NCBI RefSeq assembly: GCF_007993935.1
Contig: NZ_VITY01000001.1
Span: 186,001-250,000 of the forward strand
DNA length: 64,000 bases
From: Bradyrhizobium macuxiense
Lineage (GTDB): Bacteria; Pseudomonadota; Alphaproteobacteria; Rhizobiales; Xanthobacteraceae
Direction of reading: 5' to 3'
Shown: in pieces, positions 53,671-62,842 of the stretch
Numbering within the stretch: the first letter of the stretch is position 1
Layout: each line of letters opens with the position of its first letter
Program-made: the position numbers and the translations under genes
Notes under the pieces: generated by a model
Database searches by the model: none
What the model was told of the DNA's origin: nothing
What the model saw: only the letters and a program-made list of their open reading frames with translations

Positions 53671-55631
53671 TCCGGATCGAGCCGCCCATGATGGTTCTCA
53701 ACCAGCCGCCGGCCCCGCGTCCGTCGGTGCTCCACATCTTCAAGGTCTACTACCCCGACCTGTTCGGCGGCACGCTGACGGTGATCCGCGACATCTGCGC
53801 CTCCCTGAAGGACACGTTCAACGCCGCCGTGCTGGTCTGCTCGCGCTCCGGCGGCGAGCGGCAGATCGTGGTCAATGACGTCGCCGTCGAGCGCGTGCAT
53901 TCATTCGGCGACGTGCTGTCGCTGCCGGCGGCGCCGACCTATCCGTGGCGGCTGTGGCGCCGCATCGCCGAGCATGATCTGCTGGCGCTGCACGCGCCCT
54001 TCCCGCTCGCCGACCTCGTGTTCGCATTCGGGCTCGGCCACACGCGTCCGCTGGTCGTGCACTGGCACGCCGACATCGTCTCGCACGCGGCACTGCGCTT
54101 CCTGGTCGAGCCGATGATGCGGCGAACCTTGCGGCGGGCGTCTGCGATCATCGTCTCCGATCCGGTGCTGGTCGAGACGACGCCGCTGCTGCAGGAGTTT
54201 TCCGACAAGTGCCACGCCGTTCCGTTCGGCGTCGATGTCGAGAAATACGACCGGCCCGCCGCGCAAGGCGACGACGTCAACGCCCGCGGCCGCCTCGTCC
54301 TCGCCTGCGGCCGGCTGGTGCCCTACAAGGGCTTCGACGTGCTGGTGCGATCGGCGCACGCACGCAATTTCGAGGTCTGGATCGTCGGCGAGGGCCGCGA
54401 GCGCGAGCATCTCGAGCAGCTGATCCGCGACTATGGCCTGCAGGACCGCGTCCGCCTGCTCGGCTCGGTGTCCGAGAGCGAACGCGTCAAGCTGATGCGC
54501 ATCGCCGACGTCTTCGTGATGCCGTCGGTGACCAATGCGGAAACCTTCGGGCTGGTCCAGCTCGAGGCGATGGCGGCGAGCCGTCCGATCGTCAACACAG
54601 CGCTCGACACCGGCGTTCCCCATGTCGCCCGCCACGGCCTCGAGGCCATCACGGTGCCGCCCGGCGATCCCACTGCGCTCGCCGATGCCATCGAGACGCT
54701 GATCAACGATCCGGAGCGGCGCCGCCGCATGGGCCAGGCCGCGCGACATCGCGCGCTGACCAAATATTCGACAACAGCCTTCAAGGAGGGAGTGGAGACG
54801 GTGTACCGCAAGGTCGTGTCCGAAGAGGCCGCCGCAAAGGACGCAGGGTCACTAGCCCCAGCCCCGCGCCCCCAAACGGCCGGTCTCATTGGCGCGATCC
54901 AGATCGCCGGCGCGCTGGCCTGGTCTGACGTGCGCCATCGCTACGTCCGCTCCCTCCTTGGACCCTTCTGGATGTCGATCCAGATGGCGATCATGGTGGC
55001 CGTGCTCGGCTCGGTCATCGGCCATCTCTCCAACGCCAGCGCAGTGGCGCGGCTGCCGATGCTGGCGGCAAGCCTCACCGCCTGGACCTTCCTCAACAGC
55101 GTCGTGCTCGACGCCACCACCGCGCTGCAGGGCTCGGCGAGCCTGATCAAGGATCGCGCACTGCCGCCGGTGATCTTCCTGCTGCAATGTACCTTCCGCC
55201 AGGCGCTGTTCGCGGCCCACAACGCGGTGGTGCCGCTGGTGCTGTGGCTCGCGCTGACGCCGAGGGATATCGGCGGCGCCATCGCCGCCCTGCCCGGCCT
55301 CGTCCTGTTCGTCGTCTCCGCACTCGGCGTGAGCCTCGTGCTCGGCGCGCTGGCGACCCGCTACCGCGACATCAAGCCGATCATCGAATCCTCGCTGACG
55401 CTGGCCTTCCTGGCCTCGCCGATCATCTGGACACCCGAGATGATCGACCGCGGCTCCACCGTGATGCGGCTCAATCCGCTGACGCATCTTTTCGCGGTCT
55501 GGCGCGATCCGCTGGCCTCAGGCCATGTCGCGATGACCAGCGTGATCTACGTGCTGGCCTGCCTTGCCGCGCTCGCGGCCGCCGCGGTCGTGACCATCAC
55601 TCAATTGCGCAAAGCGGCGTTCTGGATCTAG
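53667..55631 (+). CDS. Fusion of GT4 glycosyltransferase and ABC-2 polysaccharide export permease
   Basis: A single uninterrupted frame of 654 residues joins two domains. Residues 20-385 are a GT-B glycosyltransferase (FGGTLTVIRDI acceptor loop, VPFGVD near 185, GRLVPYKGFDVLV, and the E-x7-E pair Glu292/Glu300). After a Pro/Ala linker (385-405) residues 415-650 form a Wzm-like ABC-2 permease with about six helices (WSDVRHRYVRSLLGPFW, LASPIIWTPEMI). The next gene, two bases on, encodes an ABC ATPase. It may glycosylate and export a polysaccharide in one step. These parts are usually separate genes. Confidence 0.9.
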   Translation: MIRIEPPMMVLNQPPAPRPSVLHIFKVYYPDLFGGTLTVIRDICASLKDTFNAAVLVCSRSGGERQIVVNDVAVERVHSFGDVLSLPAAPTYPWRLWRRIAEHDLLALHAPFPLADLVFAFGLGHTRPLVVHWHADIVSHAALRFLVEPMMRRTLRRASAIIVSDPVLVETTPLLQEFSDKCHAVPFGVDVEKYDRPAAQGDDVNARGRLVLACGRLVPYKGFDVLVRSAHARNFEVWIVGEGREREHLEQLIRDYGLQDRVRLLGSVSESERVKLMRIADVFVMPSVTNAETFGLVQLEAMAASRPIVNTALDTGVPHVARHGLEAITVPPGDPTALADAIETLINDPERRRRMGQAARHRALTKYSTTAFKEGVETVYRKVVSEEAAAKDAGSLAPAPRPQTAGLIGAIQIAGALAWSDVRHRYVRSLLGPFWMSIQMAIMVAVLGSVIGHLSNASAVARLPMLAASLTAWTFLNSVVLDATTALQGSASLIKDRALPPVIFLLQCTFRQALFAAHNAVVPLVLWLALTPRDIGGAIAALPGLVLFVVSALGVSLVLGALATRYRDIKPIIESSLTLAFLASPIIWTPEMIDRGSTVMRLNPLTHLFAVWRDPLASGHVAMTSVIYVLACLAALAAAAVVTITQLRKAAFWI

Positions 55632-55633
55632 GC

Positions 55634-56374
55634 ATGGCACGCATCGACCTCCAAGACGTCTGCCTCGATTATCCGCTGTACGGCGCCTACGACTTTTCGC
55701 TCAAGCGCCGCCTGCTCGGGCGCCTGTTCCGGCAAAGCAGCGAGATGCGCACCATCCGTGCGATCGACAGCATCTCGATCGACGCAAAGGCCGGCGCACG
55801 CATCGGCCTCGCCGGACCGAACGGCTCCGGCAAGTCGACATTGCTGCGGCTGATCGCCGGCGTCTTTCCGGCAACCAGCGGCAAGGTCGAGATATCAGGC
55901 AATATCGTGCCGTTGCTCGGCCTCGGTGCCGGCGTCAATCTCGATTTCGTCGCCGCCGACAATATCAGCCTGCTGCTGCGGATCTCGGGACGCAAGCCGA
56001 CGCCGGCGATCCTGGAGGAGATCTGGGCCTTCACGGAGCTGGAAGAGCGCATGCAGCGGCTGCCGCTGCGGATGTTCTCCTCGGGCATGCTGATGCGCGT
56101 GCTGTTCGCGACCGCGACCGCCTTTCCCGCCGACATCCTGCTGCTCGACGAATGGCTCAGCGTGGTCGACGAGAATTTCTCGGCCAAGGCCGAGCAGCGG
56201 TTGCGCAAGATGGTCGAGACCGCGGCGATCGTGATCATCGCCTCGCACGACCACGCGCTGCTGCGCCGGACCTGCAACAGCATCATCAATCTCGATCACG
56301 GCCGCATCGCCAGCACCGTTGCGCTGGATGCGCCCGTCCCGCATCACCTCGAGCTCAGAGAAATCAGCGCATGA
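55634..56374 (+). CDS. ABC transporter ATP-binding protein (Wzt-like, short form)
   Basis: The 246-residue ATPase has Walker A GPNGSGKST, a signature FSSGM instead of LSGGQ (as in polysaccharide exporters) and Walker B ILLLDEWLSVVDE, with IASHD as the H loop. It lacks the C-terminal carbohydrate-binding domain of long Wzt proteins, so it should work with the short-Wzt, flipping-type export. The start ATG is two bases after the permease fusion, showing the partnership. It should energise that permease. Confidence 0.93.
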   Translation: MARIDLQDVCLDYPLYGAYDFSLKRRLLGRLFRQSSEMRTIRAIDSISIDAKAGARIGLAGPNGSGKSTLLRLIAGVFPATSGKVEISGNIVPLLGLGAGVNLDFVAADNISLLLRISGRKPTPAILEEIWAFTELEERMQRLPLRMFSSGMLMRVLFATATAFPADILLLDEWLSVVDENFSAKAEQRLRKMVETAAIVIIASHDHALLRRTCNSIINLDHGRIASTVALDAPVPHHLELREISA

Positions 56375-57786
56375 CAAAGATCCTGGTCGTCAGCGAGGCG
56401 CTCGGCGAACCGAACCACAAGCGCGGCATCTTTCATTTCACGCGCGAACTAATCCGCTCGCTGGCCGGCGACGGCCACCAGCTGACGCTGCTGGTCGAGA
56501 CCACGCGGCGTTATCGCAAGCTGCGCCGCCGCCAGCTGCGCACGAGGCTGCTGCCCGACGGTTCGCGGCTGATCGAGCTACTCGCGCTCTATCGCTTCCT
56601 CGACGAGGCCGACATGAATGCGCCGGTGATGCGCAGCAGCGGCGGCCTGCGCCGCACCATCGACTGGTTCCGCGGCAAGCTGCGCGCCGCGACCTCGCTG
56701 GAATTCGCGGTCAGCTTCCTGCGCGCGCTGCATCTGCTGCCGGCCGGCGTCAGCCTGATCGAGAACCATGCCGACGGCCTCGAATACATCCCGACCGATC
56801 TGCGCCATCTCAGGCTGTTCGGCGATTTCCTGCTCGAACCCGGCTTCTACAGCTATCAGGACACCTCGGCGCTGCTGCGGCTGCCGCCACCCCGCGTCGA
56901 TGCGCGCGGCTACGACGTCATTCTCATCGACACGCCGACGCGGGTGGCGATCCAGCGCAAGCGCGGCGCCAAGGTGATCTGCGTCGTGCACGACCTGCTG
57001 CCGCTGACCGACCTCAAGCTCAGCGACGTCGCAACGCGGCTGTTCCTGTCGCGCCTGTTCACCAGCCTGCAACAGGCCGACGAGCTCGCCTTCGTCTCGA
57101 ACTACAGCCTCGGCCGCTTCCGCGCCCTGCTGCCGCAGTTCGCGCATCTGCCGGCGCGGGTGGTCTATCCCCGCACCAAATTCGACGCCGCGGCGCTGCT
57201 GGCACCGGGTGCACCGAGCGGACGGCCCTACTTCGTCGTGATCGTCTCCGCCGAGCCGCGCAAGAACCTTGCCGCGGTCATCCGCGCTTTCCGCAAGCTG
57301 CCTCAGGCCGATCTCGTCGTGATCGGCTACACCGGCGACCCCAGCCTGACCCGCAACGCGCCGCCCAATGTCCGCTTTTCCGGCTATGTCGAGGAATACG
57401 AGAAGGCCGCGCTGATCGCCGACGCGCATGGCCTGATCATGCCGAGCCTCGCCGAGGGTTTTGGCGTGCCGATCATCGAGGCGCTGGCCGCGAACACGCC
57501 GGTGCTGTGCTCCGACATCGCGGTGTTCCGCGAGGTCGCGGGCGAGCTCGCAGACTATTTCGACCCGTTCTCGATCGAGTCCATTGCTACCTCGGTCACC
57601 CGGGTGCTGGCGCAGCAGGAGCAGTGGCGCGAGCGGATCCGCGAGCGCCGGACCGAGCTCGCCGAACGCTTCGGCCACCACACCCAGGCGCGCGACCTGC
57701 TGTCGCATCGGGTCGCCGTCGAGAGCGTGACCTCGGTGCCCGCGGCGTCTGCCGCGATGGCGGCATTCAACGGCGCCACCGTGTAG
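56371..57786 (+). CDS. Glycosyltransferase, GT4 family
   Basis: The 471-residue protein begins MTKILVVSEALGEPNHKRGIFHFTREL and has the GT-B acceptor and donor halves. The donor half shows ISAEPRKNLAAVIRAFRKL-like residues and SLAEGFGVPIIEALA, holding the E-x7-E pair that binds the nucleotide sugar. Its ATG overlaps the ATPase stop by four bases. It probably adds a sugar to the glycan made by this operon; donor and linkage are not deducible. Confidence 0.92.
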   Translation: MTKILVVSEALGEPNHKRGIFHFTRELIRSLAGDGHQLTLLVETTRRYRKLRRRQLRTRLLPDGSRLIELLALYRFLDEADMNAPVMRSSGGLRRTIDWFRGKLRAATSLEFAVSFLRALHLLPAGVSLIENHADGLEYIPTDLRHLRLFGDFLLEPGFYSYQDTSALLRLPPPRVDARGYDVILIDTPTRVAIQRKRGAKVICVVHDLLPLTDLKLSDVATRLFLSRLFTSLQQADELAFVSNYSLGRFRALLPQFAHLPARVVYPRTKFDAAALLAPGAPSGRPYFVVIVSAEPRKNLAAVIRAFRKLPQADLVVIGYTGDPSLTRNAPPNVRFSGYVEEYEKAALIADAHGLIMPSLAEGFGVPIIEALAANTPVLCSDIAVFREVAGELADYFDPFSIESIATSVTRVLAQQEQWRERIRERRTELAERFGHHTQARDLLSHRVAVESVTSVPAASAAMAAFNGATV

Positions 57787-57793
57787 CCCGATC

Positions 57794-59077
57794 ATGAGCA
57801 CCGAGTCCCACGCGATCGGCGCTGGCGCCGCGCCTGCCATGCGCTGGCGCGACCGCGTCCGCGCCTGGTCCGGCACGGACGCCTATGTCCGCGCGACCGA
57901 CATCCTGATCGTGCTGGCCGCGGCGTCGCTGCCATGGTCGACGTCGCTGCTCGCGGTCTTCATGCTGCTGTGGCTGGTCGCGGTGATCCCGAGCGTCGAC
58001 TGGGAGCAGTTCATTCTCGACCTCGCGCGGCCCGCCTTTGCGCTGCCGATCGCACTGGTCGCGCTCGCGGTGATCGGCGTGACCTGGTCGGAGACCGGCT
58101 GGGCCGAACGGCTCCAGGGCATCAAGCCGCTCAGCAAGCTGCTGCTGCTGCCGTTCCTGCTCGGCTATTTCCAACGCTCGCAGCGCGGGCTCTTTGTGTT
58201 CGCAGCCTTCCTGGTGTCGTGCACGTTGTTGATGATCCTGTCCTGGATCGTGCTGGCGCTGCCGCAGCTCAAGCTCGCGCACACCGCATCCGACGGCGTG
58301 CCGGTCAAGAACTACCTCGACCAGAGCCAGGAATTCACCCTGTGCGCCTTCGCGCTGGCGCTGCCGGCGTTGACCGCGCTGCGGGCCGGGCAATGGCGCA
58401 TTGCAGCCGGCGCCGTTGCGCTGATCCTGCTGTTCATCGCCAACATGCTCTACGTCGTTTCGGCGCGGACCGCGCTGGTCACCATGCCGGTGCTATTGAT
58501 CCTGTTCGCCTCGCTGCATCTGTCCCGGCGCGCCACGCGGTTGCTGTTCGCCGCTGTCGCGCTGGCGAGCCTGCTGGTCTGGACCACGTCACCCTATCTG
58601 CGGCAACGCATCGCCGACGTCGGCATCGAGTATCGCGCGCAGGATACCTCAGGCATCGCCTCCACCGCGCAGCGCCTGACCTATTGGCGGAAGTCGATGA
58701 AGTTCATCGCTGCCGCGCCGTGGCTCGGGCACGGCACCGGTTCGATCAGGCACATGTTCACCCAAGACGCTATCGGACAGACTGGCCTGAACGCCGAGGT
58801 GATCAACAATCCGCACAACCAGGCCTTCAATGTCGCGATCCAGTGGGGGCTCCTGGGCATCCTGCTGCTCTACGCGATGTGGACCAGCCACATCAGCCTG
58901 TTCGCCGGCCGCGATCTCGTGAGCTGGATCGGGCTCGCGGTGGTCGCGCAGAACATCACGAGCTCGCTGCTCAATTCGCACCTGTCCGATTTTCACGAAG
59001 GCTGGATGTATGTGATCGGCGTCGGCGTCGCTGGCGGCATGGCGCTCCGCGCCCACCGACCGGAGAAGATTCTGTAA
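57794..59077 (+). CDS. O-antigen ligase / Wzy-family polymerase-like protein
   Basis: The 427-residue membrane protein has about eleven helices and a periplasmic loop before NNPHNQAFNVAIQWGLLGILLL, the family's conserved NPHN motif. The Wzy_C-type domain ligates O-antigen to lipid A core or polymerises glycans. Ligase (WaaL) and polymerase (Wzy) cannot be distinguished by sequence alone. It starts seven bases after the glycosyltransferase gene and closes the operon. Confidence 0.88.
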   Translation: MSTESHAIGAGAAPAMRWRDRVRAWSGTDAYVRATDILIVLAAASLPWSTSLLAVFMLLWLVAVIPSVDWEQFILDLARPAFALPIALVALAVIGVTWSETGWAERLQGIKPLSKLLLLPFLLGYFQRSQRGLFVFAAFLVSCTLLMILSWIVLALPQLKLAHTASDGVPVKNYLDQSQEFTLCAFALALPALTALRAGQWRIAAGAVALILLFIANMLYVVSARTALVTMPVLLILFASLHLSRRATRLLFAAVALASLLVWTTSPYLRQRIADVGIEYRAQDTSGIASTAQRLTYWRKSMKFIAAAPWLGHGTGSIRHMFTQDAIGQTGLNAEVINNPHNQAFNVAIQWGLLGILLLYAMWTSHISLFAGRDLVSWIGLAVVAQNITSSLLNSHLSDFHEGWMYVIGVGVAGGMALRAHRPEKIL

Positions 59078-59111
59078 GCGTACGGCCCAGAGCCCGTGCC
59101 ACGTATTCAGT

Positions 59112-59252
59112 GTCGTCCCTGCGAAAGCAGGGACCCATAACCACGAATGGTTATTGCTGCACGATAGCGGAACGACGAGTCCCGTTCACAACGCAGGCCG
59201 CGGAGTATGGGTCCCTGCTCCCGTGCGCAATTGCGCACTAGGCAGGGACGAC
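59112..59252. repeat. Palindromic intergenic repeat (REP-like)
   Basis: GTCGTCCCTGC and GCAGGGACGAC are the outer arms. Near the right end a perfect 16-base palindrome, GTGCGCAATTGCGCAC, lies at 59223-59238. It fills the convergent gap after the O-antigen ligase-like gene. Confidence 0.8.
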
Positions 59253-59293
59253 AGCGGTGGGTTGGCACGAGCAATCGCCTGACGGGCGAGCAG

Positions 59294-60529
59294 CTACCTC
59301 GTCGCCTCGTGCCCGACCTCGCCCGTGATGACGTCGCCGAACAGCTCCCACGCCTCGCCGTTGAATCGCATCAATTGCATCTGCTCGATCGGGAAGTAGT
59401 CGTCCGGCGAGGTGTTGACCATGACGCCCGGCAGCATCAGGTCGGAGTGGAAGTTCTTCAAATTGGCGGCCTGCTTCATGACGTTCTCGCGCGTCAGATT
59501 GTCGCCGCATTGCTTCAGCACCTGCACCATGGCCTCGGCCTGCACATAGCCATAGAGGTTGTTGGCGTTGCCCTTGTCGCCGTCCGGATAGTACTTGTCC
59601 ATGAACGCGCGCCATTTCACGACGGGAGGATCCTTGTCCCAGGTCGGATCAGTCGGGTCCTTCAGATAGGCCGTCGAGATGATGCCCTTGGAATATTCGA
59701 GCCCGGCCGGCTTCAAGACCGAGGCGACCGAGGTCGCGGTGTTGGCGAGGAAGAATTTCGGCTTCCAGCCGAGCTCGCCCACTTTCCGGATCGCCTGCGC
59801 CGATCCCTTCGGCGCCGCCCAGGAGAAGAAGATGTCGGCGCCGGAATCGTGCAGCGCGACGATCTGCGAATCGATCGAGGGATCGGAGACCTCGTAGGAC
59901 TTGTCGGCGATGATCATGCTGACCTTGTCGCCGAGCCCGTCCTTCAGGCCCTTGAACTGATCCTTGCCGGCGTCGTCATTCTGCCAGAACACCGCGATCT
60001 TGCTGTCGGGAAACTTGTCGCGAATGTATTTCGCATAGATGCGCCCCTCGCTCTGGTAGTTGGGCTGAAATCCCATCGTCCAGGGGAAGTTTTTGGGGTC
60101 GCCGAATTTGGTGCCGCCGGACGCGACGAACAATTGCGGCACCTTCTTGGCATTCATGTATTTCATGATTGCCGAATTCGACGGGGTACCGAGCGCCTGG
60201 AAGATCAAGAGCACCTCGTCGCTCTCGACCAGCTTGCGCGCCTGCTCGATTGCCTTGGGCGGCGAATAGGCATCGTCGTAGCTGATGAAATTGATCTTGC
60301 GGCCATTGATGCCGCCCTGTTCGTTGATCATCTTGAAGAACGCGGCCTCGGTCTTGCCGATCACGCCATAGGACGACGCCGGGCCGCTATACGGCATGAT
60401 GTTGCCGATCTTGATTTCGGTATCGGTCGCACCGGGATCGTATTTCTTCTGGGCGTGGGCCGAGGTCGCGAGCAGTGCCACACTTGCGAACGCCACGATT
60501 GCGCCAATATATCCAGAACGAGCCGGCAT
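59294..60529 (-). CDS. Branched-chain amino acid-type ABC transporter substrate-binding protein
   Basis: The 411-residue protein has a signal peptide (GAIVAFASVALLATSAHA-Q) and the LivJ-type periplasmic-binding fold (IKIGNIMPYSGPASSYGVIGK, GGINGRKINFISYDDAY). These proteins bind branched-chain amino acids or other small acids, amides or aromatic compounds. No permease or ATPase gene is near, so the transporter partners are elsewhere. The last third (SSPDDYFPIEQMQLMRF) is typical of the bacterial family. The ATG at 60529 has a GGGAGAAAACG site upstream. Confidence 0.92.
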   Translation of the reverse strand: MPARSGYIGAIVAFASVALLATSAHAQKKYDPGATDTEIKIGNIMPYSGPASSYGVIGKTEAAFFKMINEQGGINGRKINFISYDDAYSPPKAIEQARKLVESDEVLLIFQALGTPSNSAIMKYMNAKKVPQLFVASGGTKFGDPKNFPWTMGFQPNYQSEGRIYAKYIRDKFPDSKIAVFWQNDDAGKDQFKGLKDGLGDKVSMIIADKSYEVSDPSIDSQIVALHDSGADIFFSWAAPKGSAQAIRKVGELGWKPKFFLANTATSVASVLKPAGLEYSKGIISTAYLKDPTDPTWDKDPPVVKWRAFMDKYYPDGDKGNANNLYGYVQAEAMVQVLKQCGDNLTRENVMKQAANLKNFHSDLMLPGVMVNTSPDDYFPIEQMQLMRFNGEAWELFGDVITGEVGHEATR

Positions 60530-60730
60530 CGTTTTCTCCCGATTTTTGTCGTGGTTTTGACGGCAAGTCTCGCAAGAGACGCATGTGCTGGCAAGCGCCG
60601 GGTTTTTCCGTTGGGCGAAACGGCATTGTTGCCTGGCGCTATTTATGATTGAAGGTCGATCTGGGGATCACGAGTCGAGGCGTTCTGATTGCGTAAACCG
60701 GACATTCGTACCGGTCCGCGGCATCCGCGT

Positions 60731-62842
60731 ATGGCGGCTGCGGGCTATGAAATCACGCGCCGCCTCAGCGAACGTGCGCTGGCTGGTCGTGGCCTGCACA
60801 AGGCCAATGGTGCGTTCGCGCAAGCCACGATCGCCGCGATCCGCGAAAGGCTGCAGCGCGGCGAGACCGTCTATATCGCGGGCCTCGCCTGCCCCGGCAC
60901 GCACAACACCGGCGTCGCGCTGGTCGAGGTCACCCAGAAGGACGGCCCGCGCCTGATCGTCAACAACGAGGAAGAGCGCTTTTCCGGAAACAAACATACC
61001 AACGAGTTTCCGCAATACGCGCTCGAGGACATGCGCAAGGTGTTGCAGCGGATGGGCCGCGACATCGGCGACATCGCGGCCTTCGTCACGACATGGGACT
61101 ATCCGGCGCTACTGGCGATGCTGATCCGCACCTCGCTCGAGGAAGCGCCGGCCAGTATCAAATTGCTGCGCGCGCCGATCGCGCCCGCGATCAACCTGCG
61201 ACAGATGGACCAGGTGCGGCGCATCTCGCGCAGGCTCGGCAGGATGTATGGGCTCGGCGAGCAGCTGCCGCTGATCTGCATGCCGCATCACGACAATCAC
61301 GCCTGGTATTCATTCACTGCCTCGCCGTTCGCCGATCTGCGCGAGCGTGTCGCGATCGCGGTGCTCGACGGCACCGGCGATGTCGGATCGATCTCGCTCT
61401 ATGTCGCCGACAACGGCGAGATGAAGCAGCTCTATTGCAACGAGAGCCTGTTCGATTCGCTCGGCGCCTTCTACACCGTGATCTCGTCGAGCCAGGGCGG
61501 CTGGACCTGGCTCTCCAGCGAGGGCCGTTACATGGGCGCCGCCGCCTGGGGCGACATGAACCGCGCCACCAATCCGTATTATCAGCGGCTGAAGGCGGTG
61601 TTGCATCTCGGCCCCGATGGCAGCGTGCAGCTCAATCGCGCGATGGCCAATTGGTACGCCGATCCTGCCGACAATCCCTATCATCAGCCGCTGATCGATA
61701 TTCTTGGGCCCCCGCTGCGGCCCGACCAGCTCTGGAATCCCGACGCCGTGCTGCGCGTCGAGGACATCAATCACCGCCCCGACACCAAGGACCGCGTCGA
61801 CAAGGCCGCCGCGACGCAACTGGTGTTCGAGGACGCGATGATCCATGTCATCGATCATCTCCTGCGCCTCACCGGCACCGATCGCCTGGTGCTGACCGGC
61901 GGCGTGGCGCTGAACGCGCTCGGCAACATGCGGCTGCTCGAACACTTCGACGAGGCGTGGTTCGAACGCGCCCAGCAGCGCAAGACGCGGCTGCATATGT
62001 GGGTGCCGCCGGTGCCCGGCGATCCCGGCGTGCCGATCGGTGCAGCATGGCTATTCGCGCACATGGCGGGCGCGCCGCGCGGCGCGCCGCTGTCGCACGC
62101 ATTCTATTGCGGCCTGCCGCCCTCGAACGCCGACATCGCCGCGGCGCTCGACGCCGACGACATAGCCTCGACGGCGATCGGCAATGTCGCGACATCAGCG
62201 GGGCGCGATGCGGTGGCCGATCTGATGGCCAGCATGGTGGCGCAAGGCGGCGTGATCGCAATCTACCATGGCGCGGCCGAGACCGGCCCGCGCGCGCTCG
62301 GCCATCGCTCGATCCTCGCCAACCCCTGCGATCCCGCGGTCCGCGAGCGGCTCAACGAGCGCGTCAAGTACCGCGAGGCGATCCGGCCGCTGGCGCCGAT
62401 GGCGACGCTCGAGGCGGCGCGCGACTATTTCGAGCTGGAGGACGGCGCCTCCGACGGCGACTACAACGCCTACAACTACATGGTGCTTACGGCGCATTCG
62501 AAGCCGGAAGCGCGCGCCAGGATTCCCGCCGTGGTGCACGCCGACGGCACCGGCCGCATCCAGATCGTGCGCGAGGCCGATGATCCCCTCACCTACGCCT
62601 ATCTGAAGGCGCTCGGTCGCCATATCGGCGTCGAGATGTCGGTCAACACGTCGTTCAACGTCGCAGGCCCGATCGCGCAGACGCCGGCGCAGGCGATGGA
62701 CACGCTGCGCCGTTCCAAGGGGCTCGATGCCGTGGTGCTGGTCGCCGACGACGGCACCGCCTATGCCGCCTGGCATGGCGGTGAGCGCGACAGCGGACGG
62801 TTTACCGGATGGTATGCGGCGTGGAAGCAGGCGCGCGGCTGA
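60731..62842 (+). CDS. Carbamoyltransferase (NodU/CmcH family)
   Basis: The protein has 703 residues from ATG 60731. The N-terminal part has Asp/His metal ligands (MPHHDNHAWYSF, DGTGDVGSISLYVAD), the middle has VLTGGVALNALGN, and the C-terminal carbamoyltransferase domain has GAAETGPRALGHRSILANP and MSVNTSFNVAGP. NodU carbamoylates Nod factor with carbamoyl phosphate; other members modify antibiotics or polysaccharides. The window has no other nod genes, so the acceptor may be the surface glycan. A TTG start 14 codons upstream is less likely. Confidence 0.9.
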   Translation: MAAAGYEITRRLSERALAGRGLHKANGAFAQATIAAIRERLQRGETVYIAGLACPGTHNTGVALVEVTQKDGPRLIVNNEEERFSGNKHTNEFPQYALEDMRKVLQRMGRDIGDIAAFVTTWDYPALLAMLIRTSLEEAPASIKLLRAPIAPAINLRQMDQVRRISRRLGRMYGLGEQLPLICMPHHDNHAWYSFTASPFADLRERVAIAVLDGTGDVGSISLYVADNGEMKQLYCNESLFDSLGAFYTVISSSQGGWTWLSSEGRYMGAAAWGDMNRATNPYYQRLKAVLHLGPDGSVQLNRAMANWYADPADNPYHQPLIDILGPPLRPDQLWNPDAVLRVEDINHRPDTKDRVDKAAATQLVFEDAMIHVIDHLLRLTGTDRLVLTGGVALNALGNMRLLEHFDEAWFERAQQRKTRLHMWVPPVPGDPGVPIGAAWLFAHMAGAPRGAPLSHAFYCGLPPSNADIAAALDADDIASTAIGNVATSAGRDAVADLMASMVAQGGVIAIYHGAAETGPRALGHRSILANPCDPAVRERLNERVKYREAIRPLAPMATLEAARDYFELEDGASDGDYNAYNYMVLTAHSKPEARARIPAVVHADGTGRIQIVREADDPLTYAYLKALGRHIGVEMSVNTSFNVAGPIAQTPAQAMDTLRRSKGLDAVVLVADDGTAYAAWHGGERDSGRFTGWYAAWKQARG

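Noticed and set aside
54780..54900. Possible frameshift joining two genes in the glycosyltransferase-permease frame
   Set aside because: The frame is continuous with normal codon use through the linker and the downstream ATPase starts two bases after it; a sequencing error cannot be excluded without reads.
59078..59293. Possible attachment site or mobile-element end
   Set aside because: There is no integrase, tRNA or direct repeat; the palindromes are explained by a REP-like repeat.
61093..62583. 496-codon second plus-strand frame inside the carbamoyltransferase gene
   Set aside because: It lacks motifs and is mostly Arg/Ala; the carbamoyltransferase frame is intact.
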